Shown: piece by piece, positions 26,344-35,620 of the stretch
Layout of the letters: each line of letters starts with the position of its first letter
Position numbering within the stretch: position 1 is the first letter of the stretch
Origin: Candidatus Flexifilum breve
GTDB taxonomy: Bacteria > Chloroflexota > Anaerolineae > Aggregatilineales > Phototrophicaceae
Reading direction: 5' to 3'
Assembly (NCBI GenBank): GCA_016717205.1
Contig: JADKGC010000001.1
Coordinates: 930,001-994,000 of the forward strand
DNA: 64,000 nt
Notes under the pieces: model-generated
Databases searched by the model: none
Seen by the model: the letters and a program-made list of their open reading frames with translations, nothing else
What the model was told of the DNA's origin: nothing
Position numbers and translations under genes: made by a program

Positions 26344-27192
26344 TCATGCGCGGCGTCCAACAAACAGGAGTTCGCTCCCCGTCAATGAAACCCCATCGCG
26401 CTTCAGGTCGCTGAAATCATATGGGCTGGAGTAAGTTTGCCCGGTGCAGCCATACTGCCGAGCCATTTGCTGATATGACTGGGCCGTGAGCATGAGCGGA
26501 TGCACTTTTCCCCACTGCTGATGATACGCCGCGGGGGAAGCCTGTTCATAGGCGGGGTCGCCGTTCGGCGTAAACGAGAGAATGATGCCGCCCGGTTTGA
26601 GCGCCGCGCTCACCGCCTCCCAGAAGATCTTCGGGTCGGGCAGATGTTCAAGGACGTGAGCGCTAAAGAAACAGTCAACCGGGCCGGACAACGACTGGAC
26701 GCTCTCCAGCATGGTACACCCGAGCTTCTCCGCCGCATACCGCGCCCGTGGTCGACTAATCTCGTAGGAGTACACCGCATACCCCGCCTGCCGAAACTGC
26801 CAGCTTCCATAGCCCCACGACGCGCCAAAATCGAAGATGCGCTGCCCTGGCAGCACGCCAACCGCAGCCAGCACCTTGAGGTACCCGGCATAATCTTTGG
26901 GCGACCCAGCAAATCCGGTCGCCGTGAGCTGCGCCAACTGCCCATCATCTGGCAGATCGGTGGTAAACCCTTGCGCATACTCGTCCTGGTAGAACGTCTT
27001 GTTATCCTGCACCGTGTCTTTCGGCACGCGGAAACGCAAACCACACTCTTGACATTCGTACAACGCGGTCACCAGATATTTGCGTTTAACGAGGCGCGTA
27101 TGCGTCGAGCCATCAAAGGGACACTTTATGTCCGCCCCAACCCCACGGACAGCCGAAGATGCAAGGTAACTCAAACGAGTCATGAGGGTCAT
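26344..27192 (-). CDS. Class I SAM-dependent methyltransferase with N-terminal zinc-binding segment
   Basis: A 282-residue protein. ATG 27192 is chosen because GGAG lies 7 bases upstream. Residues about 22-55 contain a Cys cluster (IKCPFDGSTH, YECQECGLRF) that may bind zinc. The methyltransferase fold follows with motif I IFDFGASWGYGSW, post-I acidic residue in YSYEISRPRARYA, and motif IV/V CFFSAHVLEHLPDP and LKPGGIILSFTPNG. This arrangement is common in sugar or small-molecule methyltransferases of surface-polysaccharide loci. No such locus is adjacent, so the substrate is open. Confidence 0.82.
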   Translation of the reverse strand: MTLMTRLSYLASSAVRGVGADIKCPFDGSTHTRLVKRKYLVTALYECQECGLRFRVPKDTVQDNKTFYQDEYAQGFTTDLPDDGQLAQLTATGFAGSPKDYAGYLKVLAAVGVLPGQRIFDFGASWGYGSWQFRQAGYAVYSYEISRPRARYAAEKLGCTMLESVQSLSGPVDCFFSAHVLEHLPDPKIFWEAVSAALKPGGIILSFTPNGDPAYEQASPAAYHQQWGKVHPLMLTAQSYQQMARQYGCTGQTYSSPYDFSDLKRDGVSLTGSELLFVGRRA

Positions 27193-27340
27193 GGGGCTTC
27201 TCCACAGGGCGGCACTCGGATCAGGGTATAGAGCGCACTTCAACTGTACACCAGACACACGGATTGCGGAGACGAAGAGAGCACAGCGGCTTGCCCTTCT
27301 CCTCTGTGCTCTCTGTGTTCTCTGTGGTTAACTCTTGGCT

Positions 27341-28636
27341 TTACCCCCGCAGCAGCGCGGGGATGTCGCGCAGTTTGGGCAGTTTGCCCGCCAGCAGCGT
27401 GTTGACGCGGAACATGCGCCCCGCCAGCCACATCGAGCCGACCGCCGCCAACGCCAACAGCACCAGGCTCAACGCGATCTGCCACACGGGCACATCGCTG
27501 ACAACGAGGCGCATCCCCATTGCCATCGGCGCGGTCAGCGGGAACATACTCATGATCACCGGAACCGTGCCATCCGGCGACGATACGAACAGTGTCAGGA
27601 AGTAGAACGGCAGCGCCGCCGGCAGCGTGAAGATCACCGCGTACTGCGGGCCTTCGCGCATCGAATTGGAGAGCGCGCCGACAATGCCGTACAGCCCCGC
27701 GAACAGGAAGTAGCCAATTACGAAGTACACCAGCATCAGCGGCACATCGTCCATGGGAATGTTGAGGTTCGCCAGCGATGCGATGATGCCGAGCGTCTGG
27801 TTCAACTGCTGTCCGCCCGCCACCCGCACGATCAGGAAGAAGCTGCCAATCCACACCACGACTTGCAGCAGACCGAGCAGCGCCAGTGCGCAGATTTTGC
27901 CCATCAGCAAATGCGTCGGACGCACCGTCGAAATCAGAATCTCGATCAGGCGCGTCTCTTTCTCTTCGATCACCGTTTGCAGCAGATAGCCATTGGTGAT
28001 GAACAGGCTGAGCATCAGCGCGAAGGCGAAGATATACACGACGACAAACGAGGCGTCTTCGTTTTGCGTCACCGCGCCCGTCGTTTCGTCCACCTGCCCG
28101 ATCGTCAGCGAGCGGTTGATCTGCTCGATGTTCGACGGATCGACGAGGCGGTAGTAGAGCGTCTGGTCAACGCCTTCGGAGAGCTGATTGAGGATCAGCG
28201 CCTGAATCGGCCCATCCGAGATCAGGCTGATGTTGAGCTTGGGCTGGACGGTCGTGACTTCGCCTGTCTCCATGTAGTCGGCGGGGATGAGATAGTAGAC
28301 CTGAATCTCGCCCGCTGCCAGCGCCGCCCGCGCCGCGTCTTCGTCGGCGTAGGGGTGCAGTATTTCGCTCAGCCGACCGGGATCGCCAAAGCGCCCCGTC
28401 AGGTCGACATAGCCCGCGCTGTTGATGTCGCTCCCGAAGTTGTCGCTGTCATTCGACGGGCGCGGTTCCGACGGCGTATCCTCGCCGGTCGACGCGCTCG
28501 CCTGCTGGATGAACTGGTAGCCGAACAGCAGCACCGCCGCGATGATCGGGATGCCGAAGGTCATGAACAGATAGCCGCGCCGCCGCCAATTGCGCCGCAG
28601 TTCGTAGAGAAACACCCGCCCAGTGTGGCCGTTCAT
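27341..28636 (-). CDS. ABC-2 type exporter permease (second subunit)
   Basis: A 431-residue membrane protein. One N-terminal membrane segment (GYLFMTFGIPIIAAVLLFGY) is followed by a large outside loop (about 45-195), then about five membrane segments in the C-terminal half, the NatB-like ABC-2 layout. Its start overlaps the stop of the preceding permease by 4 bases. The two permeases are diverged paralogues and probably form a heterodimer with the ATPase encoded first in the operon. Substrate unknown; NatAB relatives export Na+ or confer drug resistance. Confidence 0.87.
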   Translation of the reverse strand: MNGHTGRVFLYELRRNWRRRGYLFMTFGIPIIAAVLLFGYQFIQQASASTGEDTPSEPRPSNDSDNFGSDINSAGYVDLTGRFGDPGRLSEILHPYADEDAARAALAAGEIQVYYLIPADYMETGEVTTVQPKLNISLISDGPIQALILNQLSEGVDQTLYYRLVDPSNIEQINRSLTIGQVDETTGAVTQNEDASFVVVYIFAFALMLSLFITNGYLLQTVIEEKETRLIEILISTVRPTHLLMGKICALALLGLLQVVVWIGSFFLIVRVAGGQQLNQTLGIIASLANLNIPMDDVPLMLVYFVIGYFLFAGLYGIVGALSNSMREGPQYAVIFTLPAALPFYFLTLFVSSPDGTVPVIMSMFPLTAPMAMGMRLVVSDVPVWQIALSLVLLALAAVGSMWLAGRMFRVNTLLAGKLPKLRDIPALLRG

Positions 28637-29874
28637 GCTGCGCGCTCCTCAGTGGCGGATGTCGCCATGCCGCGCGACCGGAAGATCGCGCCGAAGACCT
28701 GTTTGATGCTGGGATGCTTGCCGTACATGAGCAGCGACCAGCGGAATACGCGCGCCGATGCCCACACGGCAAACGCCGTCGTGATCAGCAGCAGCGCGAT
28801 GCTGGCGATCAACTGCCACGCCGGGATCACGCCGAAGCCCATGCGCAAAATCACGGTGACGGGTGCGGTCAGCGGGAAGAGCGTCAAAAAGGTGACGACG
28901 GCGCTGTCCGGCTCTTCGAAGAACTGCACGATCAGGAAGAACGGGATCACCAGCACGAGCGTGAACAAGCTGGCGAGCTGGCGGCTCTCCTGCTCCGAAC
29001 CGAGCACCGCGCCGATCCCCCCCATCACGCTGGCGAAGAAGAAATAGCCGAGCAGGAAGTACAGCAGACCGATGAGCAGCAGATCCGCCGGGAGCGTGAC
29101 GCCCGACAGGAATTCGACGTTGCGCCCCAACTGCAAGCCGATCAGCGCCATCGCCACCCAGATCACCAACTGGGTGAGGCCAAGCAGCCCCAAACCGATG
29201 ATTTTGCCCGCCAGCAGTTGAAACGGCGTGATCGACGTGACAAGGATCTCCATGATGCGGCTGGATTTCTCTTCGACGACACCCGACATGAGGTAGCCGC
29301 TGGTGGTTTGCGTCGCCAGCAGGAAGACCATCACGAAGATCAGCGGGGCGAGGATCACCCCGGCGAGGCCGCTGCCCGTGATGATGCGCCCGTTGTCGAG
29401 GGTGAGCAGGCGGCTGTCGACGGGGTCTTGAATGCGCGCGGCGATCTCCGAATCAAGGCCGCTGCTGGCCCCTAAATTCGCCAGCAAGAAGGCATCAATG
29501 TCATCTTCCAGCACTTCGGGCGTGTCACCATTGCTGACGAGGCGCACGCGCCCATTGTTCAGGTAGTCGCTTTCCACGACGAAATACGCGCCGATGCCGT
29601 CGGTAGCGGTCAGCGCACCCTCGGCGGCGGCTTCCGTCTCAAAGCGCATGAAGTTCTCCGGCTGCTCGACGGCGTCATCCAGCACGCCGCTCAAATCGAC
29701 ATAGCCGATCTGCCCCACGCGCGACGTATCGGTCTCGTTGTTGACGGTCAGCGCGAACACCACCACCATCATCAGGATGGTGAACAGCGGAATGCCGAAC
29801 GCCGCAAACAGGAAACCGCCGCGCTTGAGGTTGTGCACATATTCTTGGCGCGCAACGAGAAAAACCTTATTCAC
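28633..29874 (-). CDS. ABC-2 type exporter permease (first subunit)
   Basis: A 413-residue NatB-like permease with a first membrane segment near 20-42 (FLFAAFGIPLFTILMMVVVF), an extracytoplasmic domain of about 130 residues and a C-terminal membrane bundle. It shares with the next gene the pattern of a Gly-rich first turn and the phrase VVEEKSSRIMEIL, seen there as VIEEKETRLIEIL, typical of the ABC-2 coupling region. It overlaps the ATPase gene by 8 bases and the next permease gene by 4, so the three are translated as one operon. Confidence 0.88.
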   Translation of the reverse strand: MNKVFLVARQEYVHNLKRGGFLFAAFGIPLFTILMMVVVFALTVNNETDTSRVGQIGYVDLSGVLDDAVEQPENFMRFETEAAAEGALTATDGIGAYFVVESDYLNNGRVRLVSNGDTPEVLEDDIDAFLLANLGASSGLDSEIAARIQDPVDSRLLTLDNGRIITGSGLAGVILAPLIFVMVFLLATQTTSGYLMSGVVEEKSSRIMEILVTSITPFQLLAGKIIGLGLLGLTQLVIWVAMALIGLQLGRNVEFLSGVTLPADLLLIGLLYFLLGYFFFASVMGGIGAVLGSEQESRQLASLFTLVLVIPFFLIVQFFEEPDSAVVTFLTLFPLTAPVTVILRMGFGVIPAWQLIASIALLLITTAFAVWASARVFRWSLLMYGKHPSIKQVFGAIFRSRGMATSATEERAA

Positions 29875-30790
29875 GGTGCTTATCTCCCGCCACCACCTGA
29901 ATGAAAATCTCGTTCAGGCTGGGCACAGCGAGTTCGAAGCGCTGGATGAAAATATCGTCGCGCCGCGCGATTTCGCCGAGCACATCATCCGGCTTGACGT
30001 TGGGCTTAAGGTACAACAGCGCGCTCGCGCGGCCATTCTGCTTCTGCTCGACATGATCCACGCCGCTGATCGACGCCCAGTCGCCGCGCCCTTCCACATT
30101 GACTGCGGGCAGCGCATACTGCGCGCGCACGTCGCTGACGTTGCCGTACAGCTTCTGCTCGCCGCGATTAATCATCAGCAGACGGTCGGCCATCTCTTCG
30201 ACCTGATACATCTGATGCGTGCTCATGACCACAGCGCCACCACGCGCCTTAAAGTCACGGATCAGCGTTTCGATTACCTGTGTGTTCACCGGGTCGAGGC
30301 CGGAGAACGGCTCGTCGATGAGGATCAGGTCCGGTTCATGCAGCATGGTCACGCCGAACTGCACCTTCTGCTGCATCCCTTTGCTCAACTCGCTGACTTT
30401 CTTCTTGGCATGTTCGCCCAAATCGACCTGTTCGAGGTAGCGCAGCGCCCGCTTGCGCGCTTCGCCGGGCGTCAAGCCCTTGAGCAGACCCAGATACACC
30501 ATCATTTCCAGCACAGGGACGTTGCGGTAGAGGCCGCGCTCTTCCGGCAGATAGCCAATACGATTCTTGGCTGCGTCGCTGATGGGCGCGCCGAACACGC
30601 TGATTTTGCCGGAATCGGGTTTGAGGATGTCGAGGATCATGCGGATGGTGGTGCTTTTGCCCGCACCGTTCGGGCCGAGCATGGCGAAGATCTCGCCGCC
30701 GTACACCTCAAACGAGAGGTTGTTGACGGCGCGGAAGTCACCATACGTCTTGGAGATATGATCGACGGAGATTGCAACTGACTGTGGCAT
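29867..30790 (-). CDS. ABC transporter ATP-binding protein (NatA-like)
   Basis: A 307-residue ATPase that powers the two following permeases. Walker A is GPNGAGKST (39-47), the signature is ELSKGMQQKVQFG, Walker B is LILIDEPFSGLDP and the H-loop is VVMSTHQM. The C-terminal 90 residues form the extra domain typical of NatA/CcmA-like exporters (ELAVPSLNEIFIQVV). It is the first gene of a three-gene operon. The 207-base upstream gap is shared with a divergent receiver gene. Confidence 0.93.
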   Translation of the reverse strand: MPQSVAISVDHISKTYGDFRAVNNLSFEVYGGEIFAMLGPNGAGKSTTIRMILDILKPDSGKISVFGAPISDAAKNRIGYLPEERGLYRNVPVLEMMVYLGLLKGLTPGEARKRALRYLEQVDLGEHAKKKVSELSKGMQQKVQFGVTMLHEPDLILIDEPFSGLDPVNTQVIETLIRDFKARGGAVVMSTHQMYQVEEMADRLLMINRGEQKLYGNVSDVRAQYALPAVNVEGRGDWASISGVDHVEQKQNGRASALLYLKPNVKPDDVLGEIARRDDIFIQRFELAVPSLNEIFIQVVAGDKHRE

Positions 30791-30887
30791 ACGTTCCCCT
30801 AGTGGTTTGTTCAGGTTCCCCTATTGTAATACGCATAGACAAGAGTGAAGGTTTCACGAATTTCCCGAAAAATTGAGGTTTTGCTGA

Positions 30888-30916
30888 TTGCGTCGATCCA
30901 GCTTCTTGTGTAGACT
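30888..30916 (+). promoter_or_regulatory. Possible promoter of the receiver gene
   Basis: TTGCGT, a 17-base spacer and TAGACT lie about 80 bases before the receiver start, in the divergent gap between the ABC ATPase and receiver genes. Confidence 0.4.
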
Positions 30917-30997
30917 CGCTAATATAACAACGTTGTAAAAAAGTTGATGCAGACTTCCTCCGAAATTTGATCTGCAGGTGTGGCTTAAGGTTTTTCA

Positions 30998-31402
30998 ATG
31001 TCGCTGACGCAGGACGTAAGGGTGATGAAGAAACACATTCTCGTTGTTGATGATGAAATCGGCGCGCTGACGCTGATCGGCATCATGCTGGAACGCGGGG
31101 GCTTCGAAGTTCAAAAGGCGCGCGATGCCAAAAGTGCCCTCGGCATTCTGGAAGAATACACGCCAGATTTGATTATTCTGGACGTGATGATGCCGGGCAT
31201 GAACGGAATCGATTTGTGCCAATTGCTGCGCCAGCAAGACCGGACGCGCAAGACGCCTGTCCTGATTCTGTCGGCGCGGGGGGATGCGGAAAGCATCATT
31301 CGCGGCATTGAAGCGGGTGCGAACGACTACCTGCCCAAGCCCATTCTCCACCATGATCCGGTGTCCAAAGTCCGCTCCATGCTCGGCGCAGAACTGGCAT
31401 AA
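30998..31402 (+). CDS. Receiver-only response regulator
   Basis: A 134-residue CheY-like receiver. Key residues are DD at 18-19 (LVVDDE), phosphoacceptor D62 (ILDVMMPGMNG), S92 (LILSARG) and K114 (YLPKP). It ends soon after the fifth helix with no output domain. ATG 30998 has AAGG 7 bases upstream; ATG 31025 is an alternative that would remove a 9-residue lead. It is of the class common in polar-localisation or adaptor regulators. It is not adjacent to a kinase; the nearest one in the window is more than 6 kb away. Confidence 0.9.
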   Translation: MSLTQDVRVMKKHILVVDDEIGALTLIGIMLERGGFEVQKARDAKSALGILEEYTPDLIILDVMMPGMNGIDLCQLLRQQDRTRKTPVLILSARGDAESIIRGIEAGANDYLPKPILHHDPVSKVRSMLGAELA

Positions 31403-31424
31403 CACCGAAGCTTGCCGCTGCAAG

Positions 31425-31443
31425 GGGCGCAGATCCTGCGCCC
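31425..31443. terminator. Hairpin between convergent genes
   Basis: Perfect arms GGGCGCAG and CTGCGCCC around ATC, between the stops of the receiver and lytic transglycosylase genes. Probably ends one or both transcripts. Confidence 0.5.
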
Positions 31444-31463
31444 TCACTGCTGCTTCTCCCCCG

Positions 31464-33869
31464 CTACAGCCCATACAGGGCACGGTAGATGTTATAGTAG
31501 CCATAGATGCGCTGCACATACAGCCGGGTGCTGTCGATGCTGATCGCCGTCATGAACTGATCAGGGTCACCGCCAGAAAGCTGCAGCCAACTATCCGCGC
31601 GCCCCGGCCCGGCGTTATACCCCGCCAGCGCTGCGACCGTGTTCCCGCTGAAGCGATTCAACTGTTCCTGCAAGTAGAATGCCCCGAATTCAATGCCCGC
31701 ATACGGTCGGAAGAGATCGCTGTGCTGGTAGTCCGGCCACGCGATTTCCCCGGCGATGTATTCCGCCGTGCTCGGCACGACCTGCGTTAAGCCTTTTTCG
31801 CCCGCCGCGGCGGTCGCATAGGTATCAAACAGGCTTTCGTGGCGGATGAGCGAGTAGATCAGCAGCGGATCGAGACTGCGGCGGTCGGCGACTTCCTGCA
31901 CCACGTCGAGGTAATAGGCCGGGTAGCGCATCCGCGCGATGTATGGCGGCGCGTCGAGTGTACCGACGTTCGCGTTGCGGATGACATACGAGGCCGCGAC
32001 GACCGAATCCTGATACGCCCCGATCCCGCGGAAATAGATCGCCAGTTGGTACGACGCCAGCGGATTCGTGTTGTTCGCTTCGATCAGGTCACCAAACTCG
32101 GCGCGCGCCTCGTCGTACGCCGCGACCGTCCACAGCTCGCGTCCGCGCACTAAGCGCTCATCATTCGCGAGCGTGTCGGGGAGCGGCCAGAGCACCCCTT
32201 CCTGCGTGATTCCATAGGTCTGCCGCAGCCAGTCTTCCGCCGCCGCGACTTCCGCCGCATCGTCGAACTGGAAGCGAAAGCTCGCCGGTCGCTGGAAGGG
32301 CTGAATGTTGTTGAGCAGATCATCCGCGCGGGCGCTGTAGTAGCTGTCCGGCGCGGCGGCGCGCGTCTGCGTGAAGGCTTCCTGCGCCGTGCGCTGATCG
32401 CCGCGCTGAAGCGCCAGCCGCCCGACCCACCAGTAAGCCGCCGCCTGATCTTCGCCCGTCGCTTTGACGGCGAGTTCGGCGTAGAAGCGCTCCGCCGAGG
32501 TCAGATCATTCGCGGCGTAGGCCGTCGACGCGGCGAGGAACAGCCCATCGCGCGCCTGCTGCGTATCCGGGTAGCGATCCGCCAAGCGTTCGAAGACGGA
32601 GCGGGCTTCGGTCGGCTGATTGTTTTCCGTGTAGAGGAACCCCGCGCGCCACAAGGCTTCGGCGGCTTCGGGCAAATAGTCATACGTCGTCGCCGTGCGC
32701 ATATACGAATCAATCGCGCCCGCGATATCCTCACCGATGCGCAGCGTACGCCCCTGTTCGAGCAGCGCCTGCCCGAACAGCTCATCCGACGTGTACGACT
32801 GCACAATGGTCTGGAAGGCCGTGACCGCCGCCGCCGTGTTGCCGATTTCGCGGTAGGCGCGCCCCAAGAGCAGATACAGTTCTGCCGGGATGTTGCCGGG
32901 GTTCTGCACGGTGTAGCTGTTGAACGCCTCGATCGCGCCCTGATAGTCGCCATAGGTGAAGCTGACGCGCCCGCGCGCCAGTTCGTTGACGCCGCGCCCG
33001 CCTTCAACCAGCGCCTGCATGGCGGCGTAGGCTTCGGGGCGATCCGCGTAGGTCTGGAAGATGGTTTCCATGCGGTTGAGGCCATTTTCCGTGTCGCCTG
33101 CCGCGATCATAGCGCGGGCGGCCAGCAGTTCGATCCCGGCTTTGTAAGCGGCATTCTGGGACGCGGCGAGGATCGCCTCATACTGCGCCAGCGCCTGTGT
33201 CGGCTGATTCGCGTTCAGGTAGACCTGCGCCACCCGTTCGCGCAGCGCCAACTGCGGCACGAGGCTGCGCGCGGCGGCGGTCGCCGTAGTGTAGCTGGTG
33301 AGCGCGTCGGCGGTTTGACCGAGCGCCAACTGTGCGTCGCCGATACGCTCGTGCGCGTAGCTATCCAGCAGGCCGGGGCGCAGCGTGAGATACAGCTTGA
33401 AATCGGTGATCGCGCTGTCCCACTGCGACAGGCCGAGATAGGCATCGCCGCGCAGGAAATGCGCCTGCGCAATGCGGGAATCGCTGGCAAACTGATCGAT
33501 GAACTGGGTGAGCGCCGTCACCGCATCCGCGAACAGACCTTCTTTGAGCGCGGACTGCCCCAAGCCGAAGGCGGCGGACGCCTGCGCATCGGCGGGCGCA
33601 CCGGCCTGCGTGAGCAGCGACTGGTAACTGTAGACGGCGTTTTCGTAGTAGCCGTTGAGCAGGTAGCGGTCGGCGATGCGGAGCAGCAGCGCGGGTTCGA
33701 CGGTCGGCGTGGGCTGAATCGTCGGTTCGACGACCTGCTGCGCGACGGTTTGCACGTCGGTCGTGGCGGTCACGAACACGGTGGGCGGTTCGGGCTGCGC
33801 GTTGAGCGTGCAGCCCACGCTGCCGAACAGCAGCGCGATCAGGGTCAAAAAGCGGATCAGTTTCGTCAT
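31464..33869 (-). CDS. Lipoprotein TPR-containing lytic transglycosylase (SLT family)
   Basis: A 801-residue cell-wall hydrolase that cleaves peptidoglycan glycan strands. The N-terminus MTKLIRFLTLIALLFGSVGC has a lipobox with acylated C20. Residues about 60-600 are TPR repeats (IADRYLLNGYYENAVYSYQS and many like it). The C-terminal SLT domain carries the catalytic Glu in LIYSLIRHESLFD (E678), followed by GLTQVVPSTAEYIA and AALAGYNAGPGRADSW. ATG 33869 is chosen from the signal peptide. The start and about 80 bases upstream are nearly identical to those of the next gene upstream (see 33849-33951 and 34379-34481). Length and architecture match Slt70-like enzymes with a lipid anchor. Confidence 0.92.
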   Translation of the reverse strand: MTKLIRFLTLIALLFGSVGCTLNAQPEPPTVFVTATTDVQTVAQQVVEPTIQPTPTVEPALLLRIADRYLLNGYYENAVYSYQSLLTQAGAPADAQASAAFGLGQSALKEGLFADAVTALTQFIDQFASDSRIAQAHFLRGDAYLGLSQWDSAITDFKLYLTLRPGLLDSYAHERIGDAQLALGQTADALTSYTTATAAARSLVPQLALRERVAQVYLNANQPTQALAQYEAILAASQNAAYKAGIELLAARAMIAAGDTENGLNRMETIFQTYADRPEAYAAMQALVEGGRGVNELARGRVSFTYGDYQGAIEAFNSYTVQNPGNIPAELYLLLGRAYREIGNTAAAVTAFQTIVQSYTSDELFGQALLEQGRTLRIGEDIAGAIDSYMRTATTYDYLPEAAEALWRAGFLYTENNQPTEARSVFERLADRYPDTQQARDGLFLAASTAYAANDLTSAERFYAELAVKATGEDQAAAYWWVGRLALQRGDQRTAQEAFTQTRAAAPDSYYSARADDLLNNIQPFQRPASFRFQFDDAAEVAAAEDWLRQTYGITQEGVLWPLPDTLANDERLVRGRELWTVAAYDEARAEFGDLIEANNTNPLASYQLAIYFRGIGAYQDSVVAASYVIRNANVGTLDAPPYIARMRYPAYYLDVVQEVADRRSLDPLLIYSLIRHESLFDTYATAAAGEKGLTQVVPSTAEYIAGEIAWPDYQHSDLFRPYAGIEFGAFYLQEQLNRFSGNTVAALAGYNAGPGRADSWLQLSGGDPDQFMTAISIDSTRLYVQRIYGYYNIYRALYGL

Positions 33870-33951
33870 GCCGCCGATTATGCGGGCAAACGGTGAGGGG
33901 ATCAAGCCAAAAAAGTGGGGGACAAAGTCGCGTAGGGAGAGCGGCGGACAG
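33849..33951. repeat. Duplicated lipoprotein leader, copy B
   Basis: About 103 bases identical, except for three substitutions near 33932-33935, to 34379-34481 (offset 530). On the minus strand it holds about 80 bases of upstream sequence and the first seven codons (MTKLIRF) of the lytic transglycosylase gene. It also contains the small palindrome CCGCCGATTATGCGG. Confidence 0.93.
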
Positions 33952-33958
33952 TTAAGCG

Positions 33959-34399
33959 TCAGGGAAAGACAAGTACAAGATAAAGCTTGTACGCAGAACC
34001 ACCTTCTGCTATGCCGATGCGCCAACTCATTCCGTTCCTATCACAACCGCCTTCACGGATCAAAACTAAATCAGTCACATTCCACCAAGTCGGCTGATTT
34101 TGCTCTGGCAAGTTGCCTAGACTGAATTGAGGATACTGGTTATTGAAGTTATCTACACCTAGGAAACACGTTGTACTGAGAAACTGAGCTGTTTGCTGTG
34201 GATTGAGCTCAAAATAGGCATAGGCAGCTCTATACATACCAATTGACTGATAGTAAGTCTGCAAATTTCGAGCGGTTGACGGGAGTGTGATATATCTGCT
34301 GATAGATTGTCGACCTGTGTCCTCTAGGGATAGTCCGCAACTGCTCAAGAGTCCGGCGACCACAATCATCGAAATTTGAAAGCGGATCAGTTTCGTCAT
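33959..34399 (-). CDS. Small lipoprotein of unknown function sharing a duplicated leader
   Basis: A 146-residue predicted lipoprotein. The signal MTKLIRFQISMIVVAGLLSSC has a lipobox LLSSC with acylated C21. The first seven residues equal those of the lytic transglycosylase because the leader and first codons are duplicated; after that the sequences differ fully. The mature part (YQSIGMYRAAYAYFELNP, CFLGVDNFNNQYPQFS, IREGGCDRNGMSWRIG) has three further cysteines and is not recognised. It is AT-rich relative to the flanks. It lies exactly between the two leader copies, so recombination between them would remove it cleanly and leave a normal transglycosylase gene. Confidence 0.72.
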   Translation of the reverse strand: MTKLIRFQISMIVVAGLLSSCGLSLEDTGRQSISRYITLPSTARNLQTYYQSIGMYRAAYAYFELNPQQTAQFLSTTCFLGVDNFNNQYPQFSLGNLPEQNQPTWWNVTDLVLIREGGCDRNGMSWRIGIAEGGSAYKLYLVLVFP

Positions 34400-34481
34400 G
34401 CCGCCGATTATGCGGGCAAACGGTGAGGGGATCAAGCCAAAAAAGTGGGGGGCGGAGTCGCGTAGGGAGAGCGGCGGACAG
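34379..34481. repeat. Duplicated lipoprotein leader, copy A
   Basis: Partner of the repeat at 33849-33951. On the minus strand it supplies the upstream region, start codon and first seven codons of the small lipoprotein gene. The outer end reaches to within 98 bases of the divergent methyltransferase start. Confidence 0.93.
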
Positions 34482-34578
34482 AAGCAACAGCTTTGTCTAT
34501 CCCATGCGTTCAAACTCAGAATTGGTAAAATGCTTGACTTCAAGTACGATAACTTGCCAGACTGTGAGGGATAGTGAC

Positions 34579-35364
34579 ATGCTTGACCACGATAATCTTG
34601 AAGAGTTTTCTGATCCGATTAACTACGACAAACAAGACCCGAGCGATGTTGGGATCGAGTTCTACAGTTCTTTGGCGAAGGAAATTGGTGACCCGGTTCT
34701 TGAGATTGCATGTGGCACGGGTCGAGTAACGATCCCAATGGCACAATTAGGTTTCTCAATCACCGGTTTGGATATCGTTCCGGGGATGCTTGAGCGAGCG
34801 AGAAGCAAATCCGTTGGCCTACCGACGCGGTGGGTGGAAGGGGATGCCCGCACCTTCGAGCTTGGTGAACGTTTTCGCCTCATCTTCATGACAGGTAATG
34901 CATTTCAAGCGTTTGTGCCCAACGCCGAACAAGAAGCCCTGCTGCAACGAGTACATGCACACCTCGATGATGAGGGCTGGTTTGCCTTTGAGACACGCAA
35001 CCCCTTGTTCCCAAACACGACGACAAGAGAAGGTTTCTTCCCGCCTCTTGAAACCTCTACCAAGGAAAGCTACCTACAACCCTACATTAATGTGGATGGC
35101 AATGAGGTACGCGTCTCTACAACACAGGTCTACGACCATGTTGGGCAGATTCTGCATCTTGTCAGCTACAAGCGTTGGTATGAAGCTGGAAAAGAGCACG
35201 TGAAAACCACGCGCACTGCATTGCGGTACACATTCCCACAGGAACTTACGGCGTTGTTGCACTATAACGGATTTACACTTCTCAAGCAGTACGGTGATTG
35301 GAATCTGGAACCACTCACCGCGACCAGCCCAAGTATTATCGTGGTCTGTCGTAAGCGGGGATAG
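34579..35364 (+). CDS. Class I SAM-dependent methyltransferase
   Basis: A 261-residue protein of the methyltransferase-25/11 type. ATG 34579 has GAGGG 8 bases upstream. Motif I is PVLEIACGTGRVTIP (about 43-57), the post-I acidic residue is in ITGLDIVPGMLERA and motif II/III is WVEGDARTF and FRLIFMTGNAFQAF. The C-terminal half is a beta-rich substrate lid (VRVSTTQVYDHVGQILH). The gene is moderately AT-rich, like the neighbouring propeller gene. Substrate unknown; no biosynthetic cluster is adjacent. Confidence 0.85.
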   Translation: MLDHDNLEEFSDPINYDKQDPSDVGIEFYSSLAKEIGDPVLEIACGTGRVTIPMAQLGFSITGLDIVPGMLERARSKSVGLPTRWVEGDARTFELGERFRLIFMTGNAFQAFVPNAEQEALLQRVHAHLDDEGWFAFETRNPLFPNTTTREGFFPPLETSTKESYLQPYINVDGNEVRVSTTQVYDHVGQILHLVSYKRWYEAGKEHVKTTRTALRYTFPQELTALLHYNGFTLLKQYGDWNLEPLTATSPSIIVVCRKRG

Positions 35365-35515
35365 AATTGGGGCATCGGCGCGACATGGATACCCGAACAT
35401 GTCGCCAACAACATCTTTGAACTGGCTACACAATCTAGCCGGATCTTTTCAGCATTGAGTAAGCGTTACTGCGGCGGCTCTAACTCGCCGGAGAGAACGT
35501 CGCACCTACCACCTC

Positions 35516-35565
35516 CGTGCAGATGTTGTACACTCTGATCACGACTCAGTGTTCTACTTAGTTTG
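35516..35565 (+). promoter_or_regulatory. Promoter-like box shared with 60193-60242
   Basis: About 50 bases with roughly 75 percent identity to 60193-60242. The best part is CGTGC-GATG-T-TACACT-TGATCA-GA, then TGTTC and GTTTGA. It lies 56 bases before the propeller gene start; the partner lies 20 bases before an orphan gene. A shared promoter or operator is the simplest reading. Confidence 0.5.
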
Positions 35566-35620
35566 ACAACATCCAGTTTGCTGCAGTCATTGAATTCATT
35601 TGGTGCGAAAAAGAGGCATT

